Shown: positions 8,154-14,174 of the stretch, piece after piece
Layout: every line of letters begins with the position of its first letter
Position numbering within the stretch: the first letter of the stretch is position 1
Assembly (NCBI GenBank): GCA_002428885.1
Contig: DIYE01000280.1
Location: forward strand, 1-14,174
Length of the DNA: 14,174 nucleotides
Direction of reading: 5' to 3'
Source: Alphaproteobacteria bacterium UBA6062
GTDB lineage: Bacteria > Pseudomonadota > Alphaproteobacteria > Sneathiellales > Sneathiellaceae
The notes under the pieces: model-generated
The model's database searches: none
What the model was told of the DNA's origin: nothing
What the model saw: the letters and a program-made list of their open reading frames with translations, nothing else
Translations under genes and position numbers: made by a program

Positions 8154-8744
8154 TCATGATCTTCCAGCAGCGGCTGTTATATGCAGATCCAGGCAGTCTT
8201 CAATCAGTTTACGCGCAAAATCCGCATTGGCTTTTTCCATTCTGAGAGCCTGACGGATATAGATACCGTCAATCAGGCTACCGATAATTTCTGCGACCTG
8301 GGCGGAATGATGACCGACGAGCGGTCGCAGATTGTATATAAGATTGGATTGAAGACGCTTTACATAAACCCGAAGCAGTTTTTGAGCTTCCAGGGATTCC
8401 TGGGCATGGGCATAGAAAACCAGCCAGGCAGTGACATTTTCCTGACTGAACTGGCATTGGTTCAGGCTGGCGCTGATAATGGCGGAAAGGCGTTCTCGCG
8501 GTGTCCTTGCTTTACTGAGATCCTCTATGACAAGCGCACGAAATTCGGTCAGCAGGTGGCGGAGCGCAGCAAGGATAAGCTTGTCTTTACTGCCAAAATA
8601 ATGATGGGCGAGGCCGGATGAAACACCCGCACGGCTGGCGATATCACTGACCCGGATATCAATACTCCCTTTGTCCTGAATGGTGTAAAGGGTTGCTGAA
8701 ATCAGTGTTTTCTTACGAAAATCTTCCATCCCGACTTTTGGCAT
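8154..8744 (-). CDS. betI: HTH-type transcriptional repressor BetI, TetR family (196 aa)
   Basis: TetR-family repressor of choline uptake and oxidation genes, released by choline in E. coli and relatives. The N-terminus MPKVGMEDFRKKTLI aligns with E. coli BetI. The helix-turn-helix lies at about residues 33-53 (SDIASRAGVSSGLAHHYFGS), and the C-terminal half carries the BetI-like ligand domain (TAWLVFYA; GSLIDGIYIRQAL). I placed the start at 8744, not at the upstream TTG at 8828. AGGAG lies five bases before this ATG, the length matches the family, and the longer version would read through the promoter and operator. It is the first gene of betI-betA and diverges from choXWV. Two candidate BetI sites lie between the operons, so autorepression is likely. 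Confidence 0.94.
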   Translation of the reverse strand: MPKVGMEDFRKKTLISATLYTIQDKGSIDIRVSDIASRAGVSSGLAHHYFGSKDKLILAALRHLLTEFRALVIEDLSKARTPRERLSAIISASLNQCQFSQENVTAWLVFYAHAQESLEAQKLLRVYVKRLQSNLIYNLRPLVGHHSAQVAEIIGSLIDGIYIRQALRMEKANADFARKLIEDCLDLHITAAAGRS

Positions 8745-8793
8745 GGTCGCTCCTGAACTGCAGTGTAAACGCTGCAAAATACCGCATATAAAA

Positions 8794-8824
8794 CATATAT
8801 GGTTTATTTTAATTGACTGGTCAA
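8794..8824 (-). promoter_or_regulatory. Putative betIA promoter
   Basis: On the minus strand, TTGACC (8824-8819) fits a -35 element at five of six bases. TATATG (8799-8794) is a possible -10 element with a 19-base spacer; CATATA (8801-8796) would give 17 bases but is a poorer match. The -35 element lies inside operator 1, so a bound repressor would block it. Assigned by eye; no start site is known. Confidence 0.35.
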
Positions 8825-8825
8825 T
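8812..8825. promoter_or_regulatory. Candidate BetI operator 1
   Basis: Perfect inverted repeat ATTGAC-TG-GTCAAT, followed by CA. It resembles the TTGAnnnnTCAA pattern of known BetI sites and overlaps the putative betI -35 element on the minus strand. The same repeat recurs 45 bp to the right (centre to centre). Confidence 0.7.
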
Positions 8826-8857
8826 CAATAAAACATTGCAATTTGAGACTGGATATG

Positions 8858-8869
8858 TTGACCTGTCAA
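8858..8869. promoter_or_regulatory. Candidate BetI operator 2
   Basis: Inverted repeat TTGAC-CT-GTCAA, followed by TCA. It shares the half-sites of operator 1 and differs only in the centre and one flanking base. It contains the putative choX -35 element TTGACC (8858-8863), so binding here would repress the transporter operon. Confidence 0.7.
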
Positions 8870-8887
8870 TCAGGAAATCATCATAAA
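8858..8887 (+). promoter_or_regulatory. Putative choXWV promoter
   Basis: TTGACC (8858-8863) as -35 and CATAAA (8882-8887) as -10, separated by 18 bases. This predicts a leader of roughly 105 bases before the choX start at 9000. The -35 hexamer is embedded in operator 2. Assigned by eye only. Confidence 0.4.
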
Positions 8888-8999
8888 AATGAAGCGACTC
8901 GGTACCTGATTGTAAGCAGGTATGCGTATAGATAATCGAAATCGTTTTCAGGGAAATTCAACAGTCAGGTTGATCCTGACATCGGATGGGAGAGTGTCG

Positions 9000-9932
9000 A
9001 TGAAGCAGACATTAAAGCTTACTTTTCTTTCAATGGGCCTGACGGCTTTTTCAGCTGCAGCTTATGCCGATTGCAGCACGGTTCGCTTTTCTGATGTGGG
9101 TTGGACCGATATCACGGCGACAACGGCGGTTGCTACGACGGTTCTGGATGGTCTCGGATATAAGACCGACGTTAAAGTTCTCTCTGTGCCGGTTACCTAT
9201 ACCTCCCTTGCCAATGGAGATATCGACGTATTTCTTGGTAACTGGATGCCGACCATGGAAGCGGATATCAAACCTTACCGGGAAGCCGGGACGGTTGAAA
9301 CGGTTGCTAAAAACCTGGAAGGTGCCAAATACACACTGGCCGTTCCAAAATATACGTTTGATGCCGGTCTAAAATCCTTTGCTGATATCGGTAAGTTCAA
9401 GGATCAGCTTAAAGGTAAAATCTACGGTATTGAGCCAGGCAATGACGGTAATCGCCTGATCGAAGATATGATCAAGGACAAGGCCATGGGGCTTGACGGC
9501 TTTAAGGTTGTTGAATCATCCGAGCAGGGTATGCTGTCACAGGTGGCCCGTGCCAAGAAAAAGAAAGAGCATGTTGTCTTTCTGGGGTGGGAGCCCCATC
9601 CGATGAATGCCAATTTCGAAATGGCCTATCTGTCCGGCGGTGACAACTTTTTCGGCCCTAACTATGGCGGAGCGGAGGTTTATACCAATACCCGCAAAGG
9701 CTATAGCGGCGAATGTACCAATGTCGGCAAGCTGCTGACCAATCTTACCTTCAGCCTGAAACTTGAAAATGAGATTATGGGCGCAATCCTGAATGATGGA
9801 GAAGATCCGGATAAAGCAGCAGCAGCCTGGATCAAGAAAAATCCGGCTGTTCTGGACAAATGGCTCGCCGGGGTCAAGAGCCTGGACGGCAAAGATGGTC
9901 TCGCCGCTGTTAAAGCGAGCCTGGGCCTCTAA
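9000..9932 (+). CDS. choX: Choline ABC transporter substrate-binding protein (310 aa)
   Basis: Periplasmic receptor for choline. A Sec signal peptide spans residues 1 to about 23 (ending AAAYA before DCS). The aromatic box known from Sinorhizobium meliloti ChoX is intact with a constant offset of eight: Trp35 (DVGWTD), Trp82 (GNWMP), Tyr111 (KYTLAVP) and Trp197 (GWEPHP), along with Asp37 and Asn148. Cys25 and Cys238 are positioned to form a disulfide. ATG 9000 is preceded by GGGAG (8988-8992). An in-frame ATG at 8922 would bury the signal peptide behind 26 polar residues, so I rejected it. First gene of choXWV, controlled from the shared betI-choX region, and followed by a hairpin that may limit expression of choWV. 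Confidence 0.95.
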   Translation: MKQTLKLTFLSMGLTAFSAAAYADCSTVRFSDVGWTDITATTAVATTVLDGLGYKTDVKVLSVPVTYTSLANGDIDVFLGNWMPTMEADIKPYREAGTVETVAKNLEGAKYTLAVPKYTFDAGLKSFADIGKFKDQLKGKIYGIEPGNDGNRLIEDMIKDKAMGLDGFKVVESSEQGMLSQVARAKKKKEHVVFLGWEPHPMNANFEMAYLSGGDNFFGPNYGGAEVYTNTRKGYSGECTNVGKLLTNLTFSLKLENEIMGAILNDGEDPDKAAAAWIKKNPAVLDKWLAGVKSLDGKDGLAAVKASLGL

Positions 9933-9950
9933 TCGCGCAGAACACTTTTT

Positions 9951-9983
9951 GAGGGCCGGTTTCTTAATCCGGCCCTTCTTTTT
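9951..9983 (+). terminator. Intra-operon terminator-like hairpin between choX and choW
   Basis: AGGGCCGG (9952-9959) pairs perfectly with CCGGCCCT (9969-9976), extended by one G-T pair. The loop is 9 bases and a T-rich tail (TTCTTTTT, 9976-9983) follows. It lies 19 bases after the choX stop and 13 bases before choW. As the same operon continues, it probably acts as a leaky terminator or a 3' stabiliser of the choX transcript, giving excess binding protein over membrane components. Confidence 0.8.
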
Positions 9984-9995
9984 ATCGGATTTGTC

Positions 9996-10829
9996 ATGGA
10001 CTGGCTAACGGAAGAGAAAATCCCGATCGGCAAATGGGCTAAAACCTTTGTCGACTTCCTGACGGAGCATGGAAGCTGGTTTTTTGATGGTCTGGCAATA
10101 GCCCTTGAAAATTTCATCACCATTATTCTGTTTATGTTGCAGTGGCCACCGGCGTTACTGACCGTCGGCCTTGCTACGGCCTTGTCTTTTTACTTGAGGC
10201 GCTCGATTGGTTTCTCCGTTTTTGTGGCTTTGGGGCTGCTACTGATTATCAACCAGGGATATTGGGAGGAAACAACCGAAACGCTGGCCCTTGTCCTGGC
10301 GTCGACCTTTGTCTGTATGGTGATCGGTATTCCTGTCGGGATCTTTGCAGCCCGGCGACCGTGGTTTTATTCGGCAATCCGTCCGATCCTTGATCTCATG
10401 CAGACGATACCGACGTTCGTCTATCTGATCCCCGCACTGATCCTGTTCGGGCTTGGTATGGTTCCGGGTTTGATTGCCACGGTTATTTTTGCCCTGCCGG
10501 CACCGATCCGGCTCACACAGCTCGGTATCTCCAGTACGCCGCCTGAATTGAAGGAGGCGGGTCTGGCCTTTGGAGGCGGACCATGGGCGATCCTCTGGAA
10601 AATTGAAATTCCTTATGCGTTGCCGCAAATCCGTGCCGGTATCACTCAAACAATCATGCTGTCCCTGTCCATGGTGGTCATCGCCGCTCTTGTCGGTGCG
10701 GACGGTCTTGGCGTTCCCACCTTGCGGGCCCTTAATCAGGTAAATATTGCCAAAGGATTTGAGGTTGGTGTCGCCATTGTCCTTGTCGCTATAATTCTGG
10801 ATCGTCTGATCCGTTCATCGAAAGACTAG
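9996..10829 (+). CDS. choW: Choline ABC transporter permease (277 aa)
   Basis: Inner-membrane permease of the ProW/OpuAB/ChoW type. After a polar N-terminus with an amphipathic stretch there are several hydrophobic segments, roughly at 40-65, 72-87, 97-118, 137-168, 218-240 and 256-272. The ABC permease EAA loop is clear from about residue 187 to 216 (EAGLAFGGG, then IPYALPQIRAG). Length matches rhizobial ChoW. ATG 9996 has only a weak ribosome-binding site (CGGA) and lies just past the intercistronic hairpin, consistent with lower expression than choX. choV begins three bases after its stop. Confidence 0.94.
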   Translation: MDWLTEEKIPIGKWAKTFVDFLTEHGSWFFDGLAIALENFITIILFMLQWPPALLTVGLATALSFYLRRSIGFSVFVALGLLLIINQGYWEETTETLALVLASTFVCMVIGIPVGIFAARRPWFYSAIRPILDLMQTIPTFVYLIPALILFGLGMVPGLIATVIFALPAPIRLTQLGISSTPPELKEAGLAFGGGPWAILWKIEIPYALPQIRAGITQTIMLSLSMVVIAALVGADGLGVPTLRALNQVNIAKGFEVGVAIVLVAIILDRLIRSSKD

Positions 10830-10832
10830 ACC

Positions 10833-11861
10833 ATGGAAACCGCCGTAGAATTTGACGATGTTTCCGTGATTTTCGGCCAGAAGACCGATGCTGCTCTTAA
10901 GCTGGCGGATGCGGGGAAAAGCCGGGAGGAAATCCAGGAAGAAACCGACAAGGTCCTGGGAGTTTCCAAATGCAGCCTGGCTGTCGAGCGTGGTGAGATT
11001 GTGGTTTTGATGGGATTGTCCGGTTCCGGAAAATCCACATTGATAAGAACGGTCAATGGCCTCAATCCGATTACCGCAGGCTCCGTTCGTGTTCATAACG
11101 GTCAGGAGCTGATTGATATCGGAGCTGCTGATAAACAGGAGCTTCAGCATCTCAGGCGAGATGTGGTCTCCATGGTTTTTCAGAATTTTGCGCTTCTGCC
11201 CTGGCGGACGGTTTCTGAAAATGTGGGGCTTGGGCTAGAGTTGTCGGGCCTTGCAAAAAAAGACCGGGCTGGCCGGGTCAGTGCCCAGCTGGAACTGGTT
11301 GGTCTGCAGGACTGGGCCAGCCGGAAAATCACGGAACTCTCCGGCGGTATGCGCCAAAGGGTTGGGTTAGCTCGCGCTTTTGTAACAGAAGCTCCCATAT
11401 TGCTGATGGATGAGCCTTTCAGCGCCCTTGATCCCTTGATCCGCACCCATTTGCAGGATGAGCTTTTGGAGCTGCAAAAGACCACAAGGCGGACGATCCT
11501 GTTTGTCAGTCATGATCTGGACGAAGCCATGAAAATCGGCAATCGGATCGCCATTATGAAGGGCGGACGAATTGTCCAGTTCGGAACGCCGCAGGAGATT
11601 GTCCTTAAACCGGCTGATGACTATGTGCGGGAGTTCGTTGCCCATATGAATCCCATGAATGTCCTGCGAGCCGAAGATATCATGCAGGGAAAAACCTCTG
11701 TTAATGGTGCACGCACCGTACCGGTGAGCCAGCCACTGACGGATCTGGTAGAGATGATGCAGGACGGTGTTGCCGAGATTTCCGTTTTGAAAGAAGGGCA
11801 ACCTGTCGGAGTGATTGAGGCTGCGGATATTTTCCGCGCCTTGTCCAGATTACAGCGCTAG
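10833..11861 (+). CDS. choV: Choline ABC transporter ATP-binding protein (342 aa)
   Basis: ATPase powering choline uptake, of the ProV/OpuAA/ChoV family with the family-specific N-terminal extension. Motifs: Walker A GLSGSGKST at 61-69, Q-loop Gln117, signature LSGGMRQRVGLA at 169-180, Walker B ILLMDEP at 189-195, D-loop SALD at 197-200, and switch His227 (FVSHDLDEAM). Residues about 280-342 form a single short CBS-like remnant (PVSQPLTDLVEMM; GVIEAADIF), in place of the two full CBS domains of longer ProV proteins. The ATG follows the choW stop by three bases and has a poor ribosome-binding site, so translation is probably coupled. The 3' end overlaps the convergent DUF1513 gene by 12 bp. 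Confidence 0.95.
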   Translation: METAVEFDDVSVIFGQKTDAALKLADAGKSREEIQEETDKVLGVSKCSLAVERGEIVVLMGLSGSGKSTLIRTVNGLNPITAGSVRVHNGQELIDIGAADKQELQHLRRDVVSMVFQNFALLPWRTVSENVGLGLELSGLAKKDRAGRVSAQLELVGLQDWASRKITELSGGMRQRVGLARAFVTEAPILLMDEPFSALDPLIRTHLQDELLELQKTTRRTILFVSHDLDEAMKIGNRIAIMKGGRIVQFGTPQEIVLKPADDYVREFVAHMNPMNVLRAEDIMQGKTSVNGARTVPVSQPLTDLVEMMQDGVAEISVLKEGQPVGVIEAADIFRALSRLQR

Positions 11862-12935
11862 AATGTGATTATCCCACCGGATATTAGAGTGCCGGGATCC
11901 GGTTCCGGATTTCAGGACACCCAAGCCGCTGCTGATCAGAAAACCCTCTCCATCAGCCGCGATACCGCAGGCGTCTTTTTCGTGGATCAGTTTTTCCATT
12001 TTATTCGTCAGCCGGTTCCAGATCAGGACGCAGTCACCACGCGGGGCCGAAAAGGCGATCAGGTTACCGGAACGGTTTGTGGCAACGGACCCTATATACT
12101 GCCGGAACAGGGAAGCTGCTTCGGGGGCGACGGGCAGAGTGTTCAGCTTGTTTACGTTTTTTTGCAGCGAGAAAAGCAGAGGAACGCTATCGGTAATCGC
12201 GCCTTCATACTGGCCGCCAACCCAAAGATTACCAGTCATGTCCAGAGCCATATGTCTAAGGGAAACCTGATGAAGATCTGAGGGCAGACTGATTTGTCTT
12301 TCAACGTTGCCTGAGCGGAGTGAGATGACCGCGATATTAGGCGTCATATCCGGCAGGTTCAGTTTTTGCCGGGGATAGTCGGGATGCGTTATAATACCGC
12401 CATTGGCAACGATCAGCGTTTGCCCGTCCTGTGATAACAGGATCTCATGGGGGCCAATCCCGCCGCTTGATAATTCCCCCAATCGTTTGAAAGCATTTTC
12501 TGTATCATAGATACCGATAACGCCTCGCTCTCCCGCAAAGTCATTTTCCGTCGCAAAGAGAAGCTTGCCGTTTTTTGAGAAGGTACCATGTCCAAAGAAA
12601 TGTCTGTCATCGGGCGGACTGAACAAGAAAGGCTGTTTTATTCCCTGAATATCCAAAACGAGAGCGAAGCGGTCCGGGCGTCTTGCAAACAGGACAGCTT
12701 GCTGTCGCTTCGGGTTAAGGCAGGCGCCATGTCCTCTGGCCGGTAACGGTATTGAGGTCCGGATTTTCCCCTGCTGGTCCAGAAGAAATACCTCAAAGCG
12801 TCCTTCTTTGGTTTTTGCCGTCGTCACATAGGCGGGGGATGGAGCTGCCTGTCCGCGCGTAGAGGCCAATAGGGAGGCCCCTAAAAGAGTTATAAACCGC
12901 CGCCGATCCAGCGAAAGCACTGCTTTAGTCCCCAT
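11850..12935 (-). CDS. DUF1513 domain-containing protein, Tat-exported (361 aa)
   Basis: Predicted periplasmic protein of the DUF1513 family, with beta-propeller-like repeats and no established enzymatic role. The N-terminus carries a twin-arginine signal (DRRRFITLLGAS, residues 10-21) with likely cleavage after GQA at 28-30, suggesting export in a folded state. Family-typical blocks include ARGHGACLNP (66-75), HFFGHGTFSKNG (112-123), RGVIGIYD (137-144), GIGPHEILL (159-167) and VANGGIITHPDYPR (176-189). Several conserved histidines (69, 112, 116, 163, 184) could bind metal, which is inference. The ATG overlaps the end of the imelysin gene by 11 bp, so the two are coupled. It is last in an imelysin/DUF1111 operon, a setting linked to iron uptake in other proteobacteria. 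Confidence 0.9.
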   Translation of the reverse strand: MGTKAVLSLDRRRFITLLGASLLASTRGQAAPSPAYVTTAKTKEGRFEVFLLDQQGKIRTSIPLPARGHGACLNPKRQQAVLFARRPDRFALVLDIQGIKQPFLFSPPDDRHFFGHGTFSKNGKLLFATENDFAGERGVIGIYDTENAFKRLGELSSGGIGPHEILLSQDGQTLIVANGGIITHPDYPRQKLNLPDMTPNIAVISLRSGNVERQISLPSDLHQVSLRHMALDMTGNLWVGGQYEGAITDSVPLLFSLQKNVNKLNTLPVAPEAASLFRQYIGSVATNRSGNLIAFSAPRGDCVLIWNRLTNKMEKLIHEKDACGIAADGEGFLISSGLGVLKSGTGSRHSNIRWDNHILAL

Positions 12936-14022
12936 CCAGGGAATTGAAGCCCATCGTTATGCCCAGGGTCTCCGGATAATATTCCGATAGCACCAGATGA
13001 GCGCCCTTAAGCGGATTATCAAGATATCGAAGTTTCTCATACCCTTCTTCTGAAGTAAGGCTTTCAGAAAGCGGTCCCTGATCACTGACTTCCTGCAGGG
13101 CCTTTAAAGCTTGCTTGATTTCGAACGTCAGAGCATCAGCTTGATACGTGTCGTCTTCCGGCAGTAACCGGGCAAGCCCGGAACGGTTCTGGAACTCAAG
13201 GACGGCCTGTAGATTTTCTGAAAGGGTTGCCAACGTTTGCTGGCTTCTCCAGAAAGGTGCACGCTTTATGTTAGCGCTGTTGCGGTTCTTTTTCAGCATC
13301 GGATCAAGCTTGCGGGTGCTTATGGTGAGGATGCTTTCATCCGCTTTTTGCAGCAAATCCCGAATGACCTCCTTATCGGTCTTATAAACCGGGTTTTTCT
13401 CTCCGGCGTTCAGCATCAGGGAATAATAGCCGTTTTTATCCTGCCAACCTGACAGAATATGGCTGGCCGTCTGCTTGATTGCTCCGCCGATGGCAAGAGC
13501 GTAGCGACAACGATAACTTTGTTCTTTCCCTGTCAGTTCTTTTTCTGATCCTTTAGCAAAGAGTGTGAATTCAAGGGCGGTCAGTCCCTGAACGGCAACG
13601 CTTTTCCCGGTCAGGGTTTCTGCTTCCAGAGCGTTGTCAGGTTTACCGGACAGGATTTTTCTCACCTGTCTCAATCCACGCCCTTTGCGGTCGGGCCAGA
13701 AAAACAGCTTTTCCTGTCGATTGTTTTCCTGGGAGGGACCTAGGCGATACATTTCTACCGAAGACCAGGCAGCAAGGAGATCGGCGAAAGCAGCACGGGA
13801 GCTTTTTAGGTTTTTCTGGTCAGGGGCTGTGCATAATTGCCTGATTGTCTTTTCCTGGGCGACAGCTTTGCTCACCAGCAGGCGATAGGCGGGAATAATC
13901 GCTTGTTCAATAGTGTCCCGGATAACCGGCTTGTAATCCGGTTCCTGAACAGCCTGAGACGCCGCTATTGAGGGAGCCAACAAAAGGGGCAGCAGCAGAA
14001 AAACTGAAAACCGGTATGTCAT
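12925..14022 (-). CDS. Imelysin family (M75-like) periplasmic protein (365 aa)
   Basis: Secreted helical protein of the imelysin/IrpA/ICMP family, whose members are tied to iron acquisition. A Sec signal peptide covers about residues 1-24 (hydrophobic core FLLLPLLLAP, ending AASQA). The helical-bundle domain follows, with FFWPDRKG at 107-114. The family motif GxHxxE appears as GLTALE at 146-151: Gly146 and Glu151 remain but Thr148 replaces the His. This is therefore the imelysin variant not expected to bind metal in the classical way. ATG 14022 has AAGGAGA eight bases upstream and lies 21 bases after the DUF1111 stop. It is most likely the second imelysin of a locus whose first one lies beyond the window. 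Confidence 0.88.
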   Translation of the reverse strand: MTYRFSVFLLLPLLLAPSIAASQAVQEPDYKPVIRDTIEQAIIPAYRLLVSKAVAQEKTIRQLCTAPDQKNLKSSRAAFADLLAAWSSVEMYRLGPSQENNRQEKLFFWPDRKGRGLRQVRKILSGKPDNALEAETLTGKSVAVQGLTALEFTLFAKGSEKELTGKEQSYRCRYALAIGGAIKQTASHILSGWQDKNGYYSLMLNAGEKNPVYKTDKEVIRDLLQKADESILTISTRKLDPMLKKNRNSANIKRAPFWRSQQTLATLSENLQAVLEFQNRSGLARLLPEDDTYQADALTFEIKQALKALQEVSDQGPLSESLTSEEGYEKLRYLDNPLKGAHLVLSEYYPETLGITMGFNSLDGD

Positions 14023-14043
14023 TCTTGTTGTCTCCTTCTGATC

Positions 14044-14174
14044 CTAAAGAGAGTTTAAAAAGGCGAGCAAGGCCTCCCGTTCCGACGCGGGCAGAGCAAC
14101 AACCGCTTCCCGGGCTGCTTTCGCTTCCCCGCCATGCCAGAGGATAGCTTCCAGAAGATTGCGGGCCCGTCCAT
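14044..14174 (-). CDS. C-terminus of a DUF1111 di-heme 'thiol oxidoreductase' (partial)
   Basis: Reading leftward from the window edge gives 42 residues before TAG at 14046-14044: GRARNLLEAILWHGGEAKAA, then REAVVALPASEREALLAFLN, then SL. This matches the C-terminal end of DUF1111 proteins, predicted periplasmic di-heme cytochrome c peroxidase-like proteins often annotated as thiol oxidoreductase. The heme-binding CxxCH motifs would lie upstream of the window and cannot be checked. Its position ahead of imelysin and DUF1513 genes supports the assignment. The short fragment is the main uncertainty. Confidence 0.75.
   Translation of the reverse strand, partial: GRARNLLEAILWHGGEAKAAREAVVALPASEREALLAFLNSL

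Noticed and set aside
8745..8828. N-terminal extension of BetI from a TTG start
   Set aside because: It would read through operator 1 and the promoter. The ATG at 8744 has AGGAG and matches the BetI N-terminus.
8922..8999. N-terminal extension of ChoX from an upstream ATG
   Set aside because: It places 26 polar residues before an obvious signal peptide; the ATG at 9000 has a good ribosome-binding site.
11897..11910. Palindrome ATCCGG-TT-CCGGAT just after choV
   Set aside because: The spacer is too short for a stable hairpin, no T-run follows, and it lies in DUF1513 coding sequence; probably coincidental.
1..14174. Mobile elements, CRISPR arrays, tRNA or rRNA genes, prophage or toxin-antitoxin genes
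   Set aside because: None seen on reading both strands; gene content and style look uniform, without signs of recent transfer.

Overview
This 14.2 kb window reads as chromosomal DNA of a Gram-negative alphaproteobacterium of moderate GC content. The evidence is a ChoXWV-type choline ABC transporter whose binding residues match rhizobial ChoX, an alphaproteobacterial-style cytoplasmic MCP, an RND efflux pair and Tat/lipoprotein export signals. The genus cannot be fixed from sequence alone; marine Rhodospirillales/Sneathiellales-like bacteria are a guess. No tRNA, rRNA, CRISPR array, insertion sequence, phage gene or attachment site was seen.

Layout. (1) 1-1408, + strand: the C-terminus of an unidentified protein, then a soluble methyl-accepting chemotaxis protein two bases downstream, closed by a strong intrinsic terminator. 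(2) 1626-5798, + strand: a two-gene RND efflux operon (lipoprotein adaptor, inner-membrane pump) with no outer-membrane channel gene nearby. (3) 5799-6483, + strand: a hemerythrin-domain protein whose ribosome-binding site lies inside a long near-perfect hairpin. (4) 6473-11861: a choline module. betI-betA run on the minus strand and choX-choW-choV on the plus strand, diverging from a control region (about 8745-8999) with two matching inverted repeats that are candidate BetI operators. A terminator-like hairpin separates choX from choW. (5) 11850-14174, minus strand: the distal part of an imelysin-type iron locus, with the C-terminus of a DUF1111 'thiol oxidoreductase', an imelysin (M75) family protein and a Tat-exported DUF1513 beta-propeller-like protein.

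How they work together. ChoXWV would import choline and BetA would oxidise it to betaine aldehyde and glycine betaine, with BetI repressing both directions until choline is present. The imelysin/DUF1513/DUF1111 set is a periplasmic group associated with iron acquisition in other bacteria. The efflux pair, hemerythrin and MCP look like independent units. Genes are packed tightly: two convergent pairs (hemerythrin/betA and choV/DUF1513) overlap tail-to-tail by 11-12 bp, leaving no room for ordinary terminators.

Most of the content belongs to known families. The parts least explained by annotation are non-coding: the hemerythrin leader hairpin, the twin operators and structured choX leader, and the choX-choW attenuator-like hairpin. 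The divergent imelysin motif and altered RND proton-relay residues are also worth checking. I see no clear evidence of an entirely new system.
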